34,063 nt of DNA from a candidate division FCPU426 bacterium (GTDB taxonomy: Bacteria > Oederibacteriota > PGYV01 > Palsa-1178). Of this stretch, positions 8,701 to 18,175 are shown piece by piece. The position numbers and the translations under genes are program-made. The notes beneath the pieces are model-generated. The model had not been told where the DNA came from and did not search any database. It saw nothing but the letters and a program-made list of their open reading frames with translations. Each line of letters begins with the position of its first letter. Position 1 is the first letter of the stretch. Where the stretch lies: positions 1 through 34,063 of the forward strand of contig PLPI01000057.1 of NCBI GenBank assembly GCA_003159495.1, written 5' to 3'.

Positions 8701-9546
8701 GGGGACGCGGGCTCCACGGTAATGGGCAATAATTCCGTATTTGATATTTATCTCGTGGGTGTATTCACCCCGTCAAATATGAATGCCGCTGGAACGCTTT
8801 TTACATGGGATGGGACGACCAACGCCGACCAGAAAGCCGCCCCCGGGGATTATATTATAAAGCTTCAGCAGGTTGACGACTACGGGCATGTTTCGACACT
8901 TACAAAGGATGTAAGCATTGTGAAGGATGAGAATTATATGGAACTGAAAATTTACAATTCCGCCGGAGAGACTGTCTTTTCCGAAAAACAGGGCAACACG
9001 GTCGGGCCGGCCGCGCTGAAACTAAGCGTTCCGGATGTCGCCGCGATAAAAAATAACGGTAATAATATTATCGTGGGGTACGGCCCGTTAAGCGGCGAAT
9101 ATTTTCAGTGGAACGGGATAAGCAACGCGGGAACGGTTGTCGAGCCCGGGGTTTATGAATTTAAGGTGACGGAGGTGCTTGATACGGGGAGCGCGCTTAC
9201 GGCTTCAAAGTCGGTAAATATCATTACACAGGGAAAGAAATATTTTGATTCACTGGCGGTCTATCCGTGCCCATACGACGGTTCGAAGAACGGCATGCGG
9301 TTCAGGTGGGCGCTTTCCGGGATCACCACTGAATCGGGAACCGTTGATTTATTCATTTACAACATTACCGGGGAGCTTGTCAGGGGACTGACCGGAAAAC
9401 TTGAGGACGGGCAGATAAGCTGGATGGGCGATACCAACGGCGGCGCTATGGCGTCGTCGGGAGTATATGTGGCCGTACTCCAGGGCAGGGACGATTACGG
9501 ATATTCCGACAATAAAAGGATGACTATAGCGGTATTGAGAAAGTAA
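5764..9546 (+). CDS. Large secreted protein with DUF11-like domain, Thr-Pro tract and FlgD-like C-terminus
   Basis: About 1260 residues, exported: [14 protein letters not shown] begins a signal peptide ending near FSFA|QQ. ATG 5764 is preferred because GGGGGTG lies six bases upstream and it starts the signal peptide directly; ATG 5734 in the same frame is the alternative. A beta-rich N-terminal region (about 25-200) precedes a DUF11-like repeat (about 200-325, [10 protein letters not shown]-type sequence). A lamin-G-like segment with many Gly/Asp/Cys follows (about 400-620). A tract at 7804-8586 has Thr at nearly every second residue for about 260 residues. The C-terminus has three repeats of [12 protein letters not shown] type, as in FlgD/Ig-like and sorting-type tails ([14 protein letters not shown] to [13 protein letters not shown]). 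It is probably a cell-surface or extracellular adhesin-like protein. No enzymatic domain is visible. Confidence 0.85.
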   Translation: MKKLHLLGLLTAMFISIYSFSFAQQPAILAVSMNPPNPSYGDVVVVSVTMCASIYNNTFFDLAVSSYPTRQIPGTGGQVFLVSGTNTNGVAYVDTPFVNVPNSFGASFQPQPPNGTLANCTDCGGDANSATVNKTYTLHIPPASYFTTCNISKLYLQIGARYSNINSGDWVGITSTTGCSTSGYALSWPIPVPPKSFNISKRYEGVLQTAGDMILFSIDYSYANGAGFKISDAIPAGGNFTLISSGPASIPGGSVTGPLPGATAGTFTWNFPDMTNIGGAVQGTVWMLLQMKNTPPANTTYTNTATGSMTGLPDQPSTVTSTVGQAAITITKQQSANSVMAGSDITYYLSYEVNGDALRNYQAFDNTTAGSYSATPPPGWKFSPSNGDNGTWVVSDPCASGDKTVTGSSSNSGNYPALLLDDGSSTNNSDQFCTGIIVSDLYINPGTFPGADAQIVIRSNGLAGAAGRSLGIVASIDAFPAPGYFFYQVCGNSACTNPAGGMPAVGAISADKWYRVRIQVTAIAGGQRIQARIWARGDPEPAAWDIDYSDTTLGTSDWKCDGTGTSNDWRPGVNEQPGSTGDVQDTYDNFTVYQPRVFGSAYVNDPVPVGINYESCLGCTSTSPVHWDIGSISNTSGSFTWWGAATCLANPINNQAYINDSANFPVYSNITTLNVLGCGSPTFTPTYTVTSTFTATPTVTVTDTPTYTRTPSDTPTNTPTFTSTSTATPTFTATPTFTDTDTPTDTMTFTPTFTQTDTKTATPTFTDTKTVTPTVTETDTISSNTPTDTPTYTATPTNTPTFTDTPTFTNTYTDTDTPTYTDTVTSTPTFTQTPSVTDTKTNTPTFTDTPVNSPTDTPTFTQTFTATPTFTDTPTFTPTYTITFTPTDTPTFTPTDTPTFTRTATPTFTDTPTFTMTDTATFTATPTPTFTDTPTITPTLPPFPYVITLGVYNEAGELVKTIATDPTSTNFTTVNFDINGDAGSTVMGNNSVFDIYLVGVFTPSNMNAAGTLFTWDGTTNADQKAAPGDYIIKLQQVDDYGHVSTLTKDVSIVKDENYMELKIYNSAGETVFSEKQGNTVGPAALKLSVPDVAAIKNNGNNIIVGYGPLSGEYFQWNGISNAGTVVEPGVYEFKVTEVLDTGSALTASKSVNIITQGKKYFDSLAVYPCPYDGSKNGMRFRWALSGITTESGTVDLFIYNITGELVRGLTGKLEDGQISWMGDTNGGAMASSGVYVAVLQGRDDYGYSDNKRMTIAVLRK
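7804..8586 (+). repeat. Coding tandem repeat, Thr-X (mostly T-P-T-F-T) tract
   Basis: About 780 bases with a six-base quasi-period (ACN NNN), encoding alternating Thr with Pro, Phe, Asp, Ala, Tyr or Val. Synonymous third positions vary widely, so the protein pattern and not the DNA appears to be under selection. The antisense frame is also open here only because of this periodicity. Confidence 0.9.
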
Positions 9547-9570
9547 AACTATTAAAATAAGTTTTTGAAT

Positions 9571-9607
9571 AAAAAAAGCCCGGCCGCAAAGGCCCAGGGC
9601 TTTTTTT
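9571..9607 (+). terminator. Rho-independent terminator after the T/P-rich protein
   Basis: GCCCGGCC (9578-9585) pairs with GGCC..GGGC (9591-9600) with a two-base bulge and GCAAA loop. Seven A precede and seven T follow, so it may act in both directions. Confidence 0.85.
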
Positions 9608-9665
9608 ATTATGGAATTAAGGTTGAAATGTTGTTATACTATCCTCTACTAATTGGTAAAAATTT

Positions 9666-10652
9666 ATGAAACGCAAAGAGGAGCAGATGGACGATAAAAG
9701 GGCAGAAAAGCTTGAAAAAGAGATGCGTGAACTTAAGTCCGAGGTAAACTCAATAAAACAGCTCGGCGCGTATGTGCAGGAAAAATACGAGGAACTTCTT
9801 AAAAAAGAAGAGGCATATCTGGGAGAAATCAACGAATCCATCGAAAGGGAACTTACTGTCATAATCCTCGGGACGGTTAAAAAGACCATCAATAAGGAAA
9901 TGGCGGCCCTGAAAATGCTGCGCAGGCATCTGCGTAACCAGGTCAGGCGGCAGGTTATAAAAAATATAGAGACTTCAATTAACCACCTGATGCCGGAAAT
10001 CAAGCATATGATAAAAGAAGAAGTCAGAAAAGTATCGCTTGATATCATGAACCAGCTTAAAAGGCAGACCGGGAAACAGCTTGAAAAAGAGGTCGTGGAG
10101 CAGATAAAGGAATCGACTTCGGCTTTGATAGAGCAAAAAGAGGAGTCGGAGCGCAGGGCCATAATTGACCAGCTTACAGGCGCCTTTAACAGGAGATATT
10201 TTGAGACAAAACTCGAGGAGGAACTGAACCTGGCGAAAAGGTTCAGGAATTCCATGTGCCTGATAATGTTTGACATTGATTTTTTTAAGAAAGTCAACGA
10301 CACATACGGGCACCAGGCGGGCGACGCGGTGCTGCAGGAAGTTGTTGTAGCCGCAAAGAGCTGCCTTTCTTCGGCGGATTTTCTATGCCGGTACGGAGGC
10401 GAGGAATTTACCGTGATACTTTCCGAGACAAAGATAAGCGAAGCCATTGACATAGCGGAGCGCATAAGAAAAACAGTTGAAGAGCATACTTTTTACGGCG
10501 GTGATAAAATAATAAACATTACCATCAGCCTGGGCATAGCCGAATATCCGGAGCACGCCATATTAAAGGAAGCCATAATAGCAAAAGCGGACGGGGCCCT
10601 TTACACGGCAAAAAAGTCCGGAAGAAACAATACGAAAATAGCGATTAAATAA
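9666..10652 (+). CDS. Cytoplasmic coiled-coil diguanylate cyclase (GGDEF)
   Basis: A 328-residue protein with no signal peptide or membrane segment. Residues 1-160 are highly charged and helical (KAEKLEKEMRELK-type heptads), predicting a long coiled coil for dimerisation. The GGDEF domain starts at IIDQLTGAFNRRYF (about 167), has FDIDFFKKVNDTYGHQAGD and an active GGEEF at 244-248, so it should make cyclic di-GMP from two GTP. The inhibitory I-site is altered: SSAD (235-238) replaces RxxD, so product feedback is probably absent. ATG 9687 is an alternative start with GAGGAG close upstream. truA begins four bases after the stop. The input signal is unknown. Confidence 0.88.
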   Translation: MKRKEEQMDDKRAEKLEKEMRELKSEVNSIKQLGAYVQEKYEELLKKEEAYLGEINESIERELTVIILGTVKKTINKEMAALKMLRRHLRNQVRRQVIKNIETSINHLMPEIKHMIKEEVRKVSLDIMNQLKRQTGKQLEKEVVEQIKESTSALIEQKEESERRAIIDQLTGAFNRRYFETKLEEELNLAKRFRNSMCLIMFDIDFFKKVNDTYGHQAGDAVLQEVVVAAKSCLSSADFLCRYGGEEFTVILSETKISEAIDIAERIRKTVEEHTFYGGDKIINITISLGIAEYPEHAILKEAIIAKADGALYTAKKSGRNNTKIAIK

Positions 10653-10656
10653 AATA

Positions 10657-11406
10657 ATGGTAAAAAACTTCAAATGTGTCGTCTCGTATAAGGCCGCGAA
10701 TTATCACGGCTGGCAGAAACAGATTAATACCGCCACGGTACAGGGAATGATAGAATATGCGCTGAAAAAATTTTTCGGCGGAGATATTAAAATAACCGGA
10801 GCAAGCCGCACGGACGCCGGCGTCCACGCTTTCGGGCAGGTTTTTTCCTTTATGGTGGAGACCAGGCTTGAGGGCAACGGGATAAAAAGCGTTTTAAACG
10901 GCATACTTCCGGATGACATCAGAATATTTTCCTGCGATGAGGCGCCGCCGGATTTTTCCGCGCGCAGGGACGTAAAGACAAAACTTTACCGCTATCTCAT
11001 TTATAACAGGCCGTTTTTAAGGCCGGTTTACTCTGGCCTTGCGTGGCACGTACGCGAGAAGCTCGACGTGGGTGCGATGAAACGGCTCCTGCCTCTTTTT
11101 AAGGGAAGGAAGGACTATTTTACTTTTTCCGCGGCTTCCGACAAGGAGGACCATTTCAGGGAAGTTAAATCCATAAGCATCAGAAAAAAAGGGCCCTGGA
11201 TAACCCTTGATTTCAAGGGCAGGGGTTTTTTGTATAACATGATAAGGCGCATAACCGGCGCCATGGTTGAACACGCGAAAGGCGCCCTTTCATATACGGA
11301 TATAGAGGAATTATTCGGAGTTCATGACCGCTCAAAACTGGCCTGCACAGCCCCGCCGCAGGGGCTTTATCTTGTGAAGATAATTTATGAGAAGAAAATC
11401 AAATAG
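10657..11406 (+). CDS. truA: tRNA pseudouridine synthase A
   Basis: A 249-residue enzyme making pseudouridine at positions 38-40 of the tRNA anticodon stem. The N-terminus has YKAANYHGWQKQ, the catalytic Asp is in SRTDAGVHAFGQ (about residue 52), and the second half has the family sequences YRYLIYNRPFLRP and GRGFLYNMIRRITGAMVE. Length is normal. It starts only four bases after the upstream GGDEF gene, without an obvious Shine-Dalgarno, so translation is probably coupled. polA follows after 20 bases. Confidence 0.95.
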   Translation: MVKNFKCVVSYKAANYHGWQKQINTATVQGMIEYALKKFFGGDIKITGASRTDAGVHAFGQVFSFMVETRLEGNGIKSVLNGILPDDIRIFSCDEAPPDFSARRDVKTKLYRYLIYNRPFLRPVYSGLAWHVREKLDVGAMKRLLPLFKGRKDYFTFSAASDKEDHFREVKSISIRKKGPWITLDFKGRGFLYNMIRRITGAMVEHAKGALSYTDIEELFGVHDRSKLACTAPPQGLYLVKIIYEKKIK

Positions 11407-11426
11407 AAATTTCCGGAGGTTTTTTA

Positions 11427-14075
11427 TTGAAAACTTTTTACATAGTTGACGGCAACGGGTACGCGTACAGGTCCTTTTACGCAATGCCCCCGTTGACGGC
11501 ACGCGGTATGGAAGTGCACGCGGTCCTCGGGTTTTATCACATGGTCATGAAGCTGCTCCGTGAAAAGAAGCCCGATTATCTCGCCCTGACTTTTGACCAT
11601 CCAAAGCCAACATTCAGGCATAAACTTTATGCCGGATACAAGGCACAGCGCGAGAAAATGCCGGAATCATTGAGGGCGCAGATGGGTCTCATAAAAGAAT
11701 TTGCCGGAACAGGCAACCTGCCGGCCTTTGAGATTGAGGGTTACGAGGCGGACGATATCATGGCGGCTGCCGCGTCGCTGGCCGGCCCGGGTTTAAAAGT
11801 GGTGATAATATCGTCCGACAAGGACATGATGCAGCTTGTTAACGATAATGTATCCATTATGAAGTTCGGAAAGAAGGGTGAAATGCTGGTCACCCCGGAG
11901 AAAATAATGGAGGATTTCGGCATCCAGCCGGCCCATGTAGCCGATGTGCTGGCCCTTATGGGGGACGCGTCGGATAATATTCCCGGGGTGGAAGGCATCG
12001 GCGAAAAATCGGCATATAAGCTGGTGCAGGAATTCGGGACAATTGAGAATCTTTATGACAATCTTGACAGGGTAAAAGCGGACAAACAGCGGGAAAAACT
12101 CAAGGCCGGAGAAAAAGAGGCCCGCCTTTCAAAAACACTCGCGGTGCTCAAGCCGGACCGGGAACTGCTGGATAACATTGAGCTGAACCTGAAAAGCTGC
12201 TCGACGTCGTTGATAGATATGGAAGCACTGAACGAACAATTTATAAGTTATAATTTCAGGTCCCTTGTTACGGACAGGGGGCTGCTTTTTAAGGATACGT
12301 CAAAAATCGGGGAGAAAAAGAAGGAAACCGCCAATAACGTGAAGGAATCCGCGGCTGACGGCCCTGCCGGACTGCATATGGCGCGCCACGCGGGTGAAAA
12401 TGAAATAAAAAAAATCGGCGCGGCTGAAGAGCTTGTCATACTGCTTGACCGCGGCGATGGCGGGCTTAAGCTGGTTTCCGTCAGGGCAGGCGGCGTGAAT
12501 TATTATATCCACGGCGCGGATTTTAAGGGCATGGACCTGAAGGGCAAAAAAGTCATAACCAATTCCATAAAAGAACTTTACAAATCATGCCGGTGCATGC
12601 CGCGGGAGGCTTTTGACATAATGCTTGCCGCATATCTTTTAAATCCGGACCGGGCAAAACCACATCATTCCCTTGTCTTCTCAGAGTATCTTGGGGGTTT
12701 TTACCCGTCATATGACGACGCGGCAGGCAAAGGCGCCAGGCAGGAAAACTCAAAGGACGCGGACGCGGAAAAAATAGCGGAATATTCAGGAGCAAACCTT
12801 GAAGCCGCGCAAAAAGCGGGCGGCATACTCATGGATAAACTCAAGGAAGCCGGCCTTGAAAAGGTATATACCGGCATTGAAGCCCCTCTGGCGCTGGTTC
12901 TCGCCGAAATGGAACTTACCGGCCTTAAAATCGACGCCCCTTTTCTTGATGAACTTATAAAAAAGACCGCCGCCGATGTTGCCGGGCTGGAAAAAAGGAT
13001 TTACGCAGAAGCCGGAAACGAATTCAACATCAACTCCCCGAAGCAGCTGGGGGAACTGCTTTTTGAAAAGTTAAACCTTCCGAAACAGAGAAAGAACAAA
13101 ACCGGATATTCCACAGACAACGAAGTATTGTTATCCCTTGAATCTTCCCATGTGATAGTCGCGGATATATTAAGGTACAGAATGTTAAACAAGCTCAAAA
13201 CCGGGTTCCTGGAGTCAATAAAGGAAAAGACGACAGTAGACGGAATGCTTTACCCGGATTATAACCAGTCCGTGACCGCCACCGGAAGGCTTTCTTCATC
13301 CAACCCGAACATACAGAATATACCTTCCCGGGGCGATGAGGGTAGGGAAATAAGGAAAATATTCATACCGCTGGCGAAAAAGGAAATACTCATCAAGGCT
13401 GATTATTCACAGATAGAACTGCGCATACTTGCCCATTTTTCCGGCGATGAGAAACTGACCGAGGCTTTCATGAAGGGCGGGGATATCCACTCGCTGACGG
13501 CTTCCGAGGTATTCGCCACGCCCGTTGAATTCCTCACAAAGGCGCACAGGCGCGCGGCAAAGACGATAAATTTCGGCATTGTTTACGGAATCTCGCCGTT
13601 CGGCCTGGCAAAACAGCTCAAAGTGTCAAATAACGAGGCCAGGGGTTATATAGATTCATTTTTTGCGACTTTTAAAGGGGTGAAAAAATACCAGGAAGAA
13701 CTGCTTGAAGGAGCCAGGGCCTCGGGATATGTTTCGACCATTTCAGGAAGAAAAAGGTTCATGGAGGGGATAAATTCCTCCAACAGGAATATCAGGGAAT
13801 TCGCGGAGCGCGCGGCAATAAACGCCCCCATACAGGGAACGGCGGCGGATATAATCAAGCTGGCGATGATATCAATAAATGAAGAGTTCAAAAAATCGGG
13901 GTTTGGTGCTAAGATGATACTGCAGGTACATGATGAACTTGTTTTTTCCGCGGCTAAAAGGGAAGCGGAAGCGGTTAAGGATGCCGTCAGAAAAATTATG
14001 GAAAGCGCAGTTAAAATTAGAGTCCCGTTGACTGTGACCATGGGGCAGGGGGAAAACTGGTATGAGTGCGGTTAA
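11427..14075 (+). CDS. polA: DNA polymerase I, proofreading site degenerate
   Basis: An 882-residue three-domain enzyme for Okazaki fragment processing and repair. TTG at 11427 is the start, six bases after GGAGGT. The FEN-type 5' nuclease (about 1-280) keeps FYIVDGNGYAYRSF, GYEADDIMAA, ISSDKDMMQLV and LMGDASDNIPGVEGIGEK. In the 3'-5' exonuclease-like domain (about 310-490) the DxE metal motif is missing (ILLDRGDGG region) and the later Asp is lost (EYSGANLEAA); only FDIMLAAY remains, so proofreading is probably inactive. The polymerase domain is intact: motif A DYSQIELR from Asp659, motif B RRAAKTINFGIVYG (708-721, Phe716), motif C QVHDEL (833-838). The stop overlaps coaE by 14 bases. Confidence 0.97.
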   Translation: MKTFYIVDGNGYAYRSFYAMPPLTARGMEVHAVLGFYHMVMKLLREKKPDYLALTFDHPKPTFRHKLYAGYKAQREKMPESLRAQMGLIKEFAGTGNLPAFEIEGYEADDIMAAAASLAGPGLKVVIISSDKDMMQLVNDNVSIMKFGKKGEMLVTPEKIMEDFGIQPAHVADVLALMGDASDNIPGVEGIGEKSAYKLVQEFGTIENLYDNLDRVKADKQREKLKAGEKEARLSKTLAVLKPDRELLDNIELNLKSCSTSLIDMEALNEQFISYNFRSLVTDRGLLFKDTSKIGEKKKETANNVKESAADGPAGLHMARHAGENEIKKIGAAEELVILLDRGDGGLKLVSVRAGGVNYYIHGADFKGMDLKGKKVITNSIKELYKSCRCMPREAFDIMLAAYLLNPDRAKPHHSLVFSEYLGGFYPSYDDAAGKGARQENSKDADAEKIAEYSGANLEAAQKAGGILMDKLKEAGLEKVYTGIEAPLALVLAEMELTGLKIDAPFLDELIKKTAADVAGLEKRIYAEAGNEFNINSPKQLGELLFEKLNLPKQRKNKTGYSTDNEVLLSLESSHVIVADILRYRMLNKLKTGFLESIKEKTTVDGMLYPDYNQSVTATGRLSSSNPNIQNIPSRGDEGREIRKIFIPLAKKEILIKADYSQIELRILAHFSGDEKLTEAFMKGGDIHSLTASEVFATPVEFLTKAHRRAAKTINFGIVYGISPFGLAKQLKVSNNEARGYIDSFFATFKGVKKYQEELLEGARASGYVSTISGRKRFMEGINSSNRNIREFAERAAINAPIQGTAADIIKLAMISINEEFKKSGFGAKMILQVHDELVFSAAKREAEAVKDAVRKIMESAVKIRVPLTVTMGQGENWYECG

Positions 14076-14697
14076 GAAAAAAATTGTAGTTGCGGTGACC
14101 GGGGCGACCAAGGCGGGTAAAAGCGAGGCCTGCGCCTATCTTCAGAAACTGTATCCGGTTATTGACGTGGATTGCCTGGCGCATGCGCTTTATAAGAAAG
14201 GCTCCTCGCTGTACGGGATATTAAAAAGAAAATACGGCCCGGTTATTATAAAAAAAGACGGAGAGATAAACAGGCGCATACTGGGCGAGATTGTTTTCGG
14301 CGACAGGCGCGACTACTGGGATTTTAACTGCCTTATTTACCCGGCGCTGATAAAAAAACTTAAAAAAGAGATAAAAAACACAGCCGGCTCCGTGGTCATA
14401 GTGGATATGGCCATTCTCTTTGAGAGCGGTTTTTATACAAGAGCCGATAAAATAATACTCATAAGGGCATCTGCCGGTGAATGGAAAAAAAGGATAGGGG
14501 AAGCGTCCGACCGCAGGTATTTTGAGAAGATTCGCAAATTCCAGGATTTTTTCCCGTCCTCGAAAAAGATTGCATTAAGCGATTATATTGTTTATAATAA
14601 TAGCACCAAAGAGGATTTATTCGGAAAAATAGACAAAATAATGGATAAAATCTTGAAAGGAGACTTATGGACCAGAAAGAACAGGAAGAGGCCATAA
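14062..14697 (+). CDS. coaE: Dephospho-CoA kinase
   Basis: A 211-residue P-loop kinase catalysing the last step of coenzyme A synthesis, phosphorylation of dephospho-CoA. The Walker A loop is GATKAGKSEA (residues about 14-23); this replaces the more common GGIGSGKST but keeps GKS. VIDVDCLAHALY corresponds to the family DAD motif, and VVIVDMAILFESGF to the conserved P-L-L-F-E region. The C-terminal LSDYIVYNNSTKEDL matches the family ending. It overlaps polA by 14 bases and the next gene by 31 bases. Identity is likely; the slightly divergent P-loop lowers confidence a little. Confidence 0.87.
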   Translation: MSAVKKKIVVAVTGATKAGKSEACAYLQKLYPVIDVDCLAHALYKKGSSLYGILKRKYGPVIIKKDGEINRRILGEIVFGDRRDYWDFNCLIYPALIKKLKKEIKNTAGSVVIVDMAILFESGFYTRADKIILIRASAGEWKKRIGEASDRRYFEKIRKFQDFFPSSKKIALSDYIVYNNSTKEDLFGKIDKIMDKILKGDLWTRKNRKRP

Positions 14698-15533
14698 ACA
14701 AGATTCTGGGCAAAATTAAGGCTCTGCCCACCCTTTCAATAGTTGTTGCCAAGGTTATCCAGGTTGTGTCAAACCCCCTTACCTCGGCGTCGGACCTTTC
14801 AAGGATAATAACCGTCGATCAGGCGCTCACTGCCAAGGTTTTAAGGCTCGCTAATTCCGCGTTTTACGGCTTCCCATTCAGAATAAAAAATATAACCCAG
14901 GCTGTGTCAATACTCGGGTTTGATACCATCAGGAACCTGGCTTTGACCGTATCGGTTTACAAGGTTTTTACCGGTGAAAATGATTCGGATTTTTCACATC
15001 AGGATTTCTGGAAACACTGCGTGGGCGTGGCCATATGCGCGTCGCTTCTCGCGAAAAAAATAAAATACCGTTCGCCCGAGGGGGCTTTTACCGCGGGGCT
15101 GCTCCACGATATAGGGAAAAATTTCTTTGAACAATTCATGCACAAGGAATACAGGGATGTGATGAAACTGGCTAAAGAGCGGAATATTTCGGTTTATGAG
15201 GCGGAGAACGAAATTATGCACATTGACCACGCGGTTGTCGGAAAAATGATGGCGGAAAAATGGAACCTGCCCCACGAGTTAAAAGCCGGGATAGCCGCGC
15301 ACCACCACCCGGAGCAGGAAACCGAGGAAAACGTAATGGCCCATATAATTAATGTGGCCGACATTATATGCAAGAAAAAATCAATAGGATTTTCCGGGGA
15401 TTACGTCATAATGCCCATATCAAAAGAGGGCAGGGAGCTCTTTTCCCTGGACGAGGCCGGCGAAGCTGAACTGATGAATTCACTTGATAAGGAACTCAAA
15501 GAGGCGGAAGCTTTTGTAAACATGCCGCAGTAA
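14667..15533 (+). CDS. HDOD domain signalling protein
   Basis: A 288-residue cytoplasmic protein made almost wholly of one HDOD domain, related to HD phosphohydrolases and found in bacterial signalling. Diagnostic segments are IKALPTLSIVVAKVIQVVSNP, DLSRIITVDQALTAKVLRLANSAFYG, ITQAVSILGFDTIRNLAL and the HD-like GLLHDIGKNFF, then GIAAHHHPE. The HD pair and later His residues are present, so metal binding is possible, but HDOD proteins are generally not proven enzymes. AAAGGAG lies just upstream of the ATG, and the gene overlaps coaE by 31 bases. It heads a block of second-messenger genes, suggesting a regulatory role. Confidence 0.9.
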   Translation: MDQKEQEEAINKILGKIKALPTLSIVVAKVIQVVSNPLTSASDLSRIITVDQALTAKVLRLANSAFYGFPFRIKNITQAVSILGFDTIRNLALTVSVYKVFTGENDSDFSHQDFWKHCVGVAICASLLAKKIKYRSPEGAFTAGLLHDIGKNFFEQFMHKEYRDVMKLAKERNISVYEAENEIMHIDHAVVGKMMAEKWNLPHELKAGIAAHHHPEQETEENVMAHIINVADIICKKKSIGFSGDYVIMPISKEGRELFSLDEAGEAELMNSLDKELKEAEAFVNMPQ

Positions 15534-15561
15534 GAAAAACGCGCCGGAGGTATTATTTAAT

Positions 15562-16719
15562 TTGAGCCAGACCGAGGAAGATATAAAGGAAATAAAAGAA
15601 TTAAAGGAATACACAAACAACCTCGAAGTTATAAACGAAGGATTAAGGCAGTCTTTCGAGGAACTCACCACATTATACCGCCTGGTCGAGATAATTGCCG
15701 AGGCGAAAACCCTTGAGCGTGTTTTAAATTCACTGCTTGACCTTGTATCCGAGATAATATCCTGCCAGGGGGCAATGCTTTTTCTTGTTGATGAGAAGAC
15801 CGGGGAAGTCGATATAGCCCTTAAGCGCAATATCAGCAGGAAAATCGAACAGAAAGTGAACCTCCAGAATAAGCAGAAAGTCATCGAGTGGACCCTTAAA
15901 AAAGGAAAAACAATCGCCATGCCGGATATCGAGGAGGATCCTTCCGACAGTGAAAAGGTCACCTTTGTCCTGGTGCCATTAATCGCGCATGACAAGCCGG
16001 TAGGATTAATCGACATAATAACCGATACGCCGGAAGGCGACATTACCACAAAAGATTTATCCCTGCTTACAATACTGGCGAAACAGGCCGCGCTTTCCAT
16101 AGAGAATGTAAAACTTTATGAGTCGATGAAAAGGGACCAGATAAGCATCATAAGGGCCCTGTCGTCCACCGTGGACGCGAAGGACCACTTTACCCTCGGA
16201 CATTCCCAGAAAGTTTCGGAATATTCCCTTAAAATTGCGGAAGCAATGGGGCTGCCGGAACGCGATGTGGAAAATATAAAATACGCGGCGCTGCTTCACG
16301 ACATAGGCAAGATAGCCATACCCGACGATATTATAAAAAAGCCGACAAAGTTGACTCCGGAGGAATTTGAAAAAGTCAGGAAACATCCGGTTATCGGCGC
16401 CATGATCATAAAAGAGATCGAATCGCTGGCGCCGATGGTGCCCATAATACTCCATCATCATGAAAGATATGACGGAAAGGGGTATCCTGACGGCATTAAG
16501 GGCGACGCAATACCGCTCGGTGCGCGCATAGTACACGTAACCGACGCGTATGATACAATGGTATCGGCCCGCGCATACCGCGACATGATACCGCAGGAGC
16601 TGGCGGTTTCGGAACTGCGCAAGAACGCCGGGACACAGTTTGATCCGGCTGTTGTAGAGGCTTTTATAACCATATTAAGAAAAAACTCAGTGGGATATGA
16701 TGGCCAAAACGGTGCTTGA
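15562..16719 (+). CDS. GAF-HD-GYP cyclic di-GMP phosphodiesterase
   Basis: A 385-residue soluble protein. After a short coiled coil (about 5-35) comes a GAF sensor domain (about 40-185, LYRLVEIIAEAKTLERVL to ALSIENVKLYE). An HD-GYP domain follows (about 195-375) with HTLGH-like HFTLGHSQKVSEYS, LLHDIGKIAIPD (His246-Asp247), HHHERYDGKGYPDG from about 298, and DAYDTMVSARAYR. All metal ligands and the GYP motif are present, so it should hydrolyse cyclic di-GMP. The start is TTG 15562, ten bases after GGAGGT. The stop overlaps the next GGDEF gene by 23 bases, pairing a degrading and a synthesising enzyme. Confidence 0.92.
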   Translation: MSQTEEDIKEIKELKEYTNNLEVINEGLRQSFEELTTLYRLVEIIAEAKTLERVLNSLLDLVSEIISCQGAMLFLVDEKTGEVDIALKRNISRKIEQKVNLQNKQKVIEWTLKKGKTIAMPDIEEDPSDSEKVTFVLVPLIAHDKPVGLIDIITDTPEGDITTKDLSLLTILAKQAALSIENVKLYESMKRDQISIIRALSSTVDAKDHFTLGHSQKVSEYSLKIAEAMGLPERDVENIKYAALLHDIGKIAIPDDIIKKPTKLTPEEFEKVRKHPVIGAMIIKEIESLAPMVPIILHHHERYDGKGYPDGIKGDAIPLGARIVHVTDAYDTMVSARAYRDMIPQELAVSELRKNAGTQFDPAVVEAFITILRKNSVGYDGQNGA

Positions 16720-18175
16720 CGCTTTTTATTACAGGAAAAACAGTTCTATCAGGTTTATAGTGATAAATTCGGCAGTGCTTATTGCCCTGACGGTGCTGCT
16801 TTACAATATTTCTTACACTTCAAGGCATGCCGCGGCTATAGCCATGGGGCTTACGCTTGTGATTTACGCTTTTTTAACCATGGGAAAAATCGGCGGCGGC
16901 ATATTCGGCCTTGTTTTCATGCTTGGCAGCATATTCCTTTCTTTTTCCGCTGAAGGAACTGCCAGGACCCCGTTTTATTTTATTGCGGTATTTTGCGCGG
17001 CATTTGTCTGGTATTTCAATGGATTAATAGACAACCTTGACGAGAGGGAACAGCATAACAATCTTATGGAAAACGAGATAGATTCCGACAGGATAGTCTC
17101 CGGCGACCGCCTGAAAAAACTTAACGACGCTATTTCCGCCAATGTGGGGAAAATAGAGAACTACAGGATGTTAAACAGGGTCGCGGAAGAGCTTCTATCC
17201 ACGCTTGACCGTAATAAAATAGTGGGCGTAATCAACAAGTACCTGGCCGGATTGATCGGAGAAAAAGAAGTCACCCCGATGCTGCTTGTAAAAAACCGCG
17301 AGTCCGACACTTTTTCACCGGCGGTAGAGCCCAAAAAGAACGAGATTTCACAGCGGGAAACGGTAAATTTGTACAAGAAGGATCCGTTTGACGAATGGAT
17401 AATAAAAAATAAATACACCCTCCTGATAAAGAACATTGACGACGATTTCAGGTTCAGGAACCTGCGCAGGGACTGGATACATTTTAAGTCCCTGATAGCA
17501 ATACCGCTTTTTGAAACAAAACGCCTCATCGGCATCCTGAAGTTTTATTCGGAAAAACAGGACGTATTTGACAACGAGGATGCCCGGCTCCTGAACTATC
17601 TCGGCGACATGTGCTCTTCGGTGGTGGAGAATTCAATGCTTTACGAGAAGACGGAAACGCTTGCCACCCAGGACGGCCTTACCGGGCTCTATATCAGGCG
17701 CTATTTTATTGAAAAGATGGATGAGGAAATGAAGCGCTCGAAACAGGCAAAATCCTCTTTCTCTTACCTGATGATTGACATTGACCATTTTAAGGACTGT
17801 AACGACAATTACGGACATTTATTCGGGGACAAGGTTTTAAAATGCCTCGGGGATTTTTTAAAGGAAAATCTGAGGGATGTCGACCTTGTGGGAAGGTACG
17901 GCGGGGAGGAATTCGCAATTGTACTGCCCAGCACGAACAGCAACGGCGCGAGGTTTGTTGCCGAGAGGCTGCGCGACGGATTTTCGAAGATGATTGTGGC
18001 TGTCGATGAAAAACAGGGCATAAAGCTTACGCTGAGCCTTGGCGGGGTGGAATTCAAAGCCGGGGACAGCCTGAAGCTCATGGAAATTATAAACAGGGCG
18101 GACAAGGCCCTCTATTATTCAAAGGAAAACGGAAGGAACAAGGTGACTTTCTGGGAGGACCTGAACGATGAATAA
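16697..18175 (+). CDS. Membrane GAF-GGDEF diguanylate cyclase with intact I-site
   Basis: A 492-residue inner-membrane protein. Residues about 15-115 form four or so transmembrane helices (VINSAVLIALTVLLYNI, AIAMGLTLVIYAFL, GLVFMLGSIFLSF, FYFIAVFCAAFVWYF). Next come a charged linker, a GAF domain (about 155-320) and a GGDEF domain from DGLTGLYIRRYF. Active-site GGEEF is at 402-406, with IDIDHFKDCNDNYGHLFGD upstream. RDVD precedes it at the I-site spacing, so unlike the other two GGDEF proteins here it should be feedback-inhibited by cyclic di-GMP. It overlaps the HD-GYP gene by 23 bases and the next GGDEF gene by 8 bases. Three codons in, a second ATG start (16700) is equally possible. Confidence 0.92.
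   Translation: MMAKTVLDAFYYRKNSSIRFIVINSAVLIALTVLLYNISYTSRHAAAIAMGLTLVIYAFLTMGKIGGGIFGLVFMLGSIFLSFSAEGTARTPFYFIAVFCAAFVWYFNGLIDNLDEREQHNNLMENEIDSDRIVSGDRLKKLNDAISANVGKIENYRMLNRVAEELLSTLDRNKIVGVINKYLAGLIGEKEVTPMLLVKNRESDTFSPAVEPKKNEISQRETVNLYKKDPFDEWIIKNKYTLLIKNIDDDFRFRNLRRDWIHFKSLIAIPLFETKRLIGILKFYSEKQDVFDNEDARLLNYLGDMCSSVVENSMLYEKTETLATQDGLTGLYIRRYFIEKMDEEMKRSKQAKSSFSYLMIDIDHFKDCNDNYGHLFGDKVLKCLGDFLKENLRDVDLVGRYGGEEFAIVLPSTNSNGARFVAERLRDGFSKMIVAVDEKQGIKLTLSLGGVEFKAGDSLKLMEIINRADKALYYSKENGRNKVTFWEDLNDE

Noticed and set aside
9617-10465. Long antisense frame over the GGDEF gene
   Set aside because: The plus strand encodes a clear GGDEF protein with all motifs; the antisense frame has Ser/Phe-rich shadow composition and no family resemblance.
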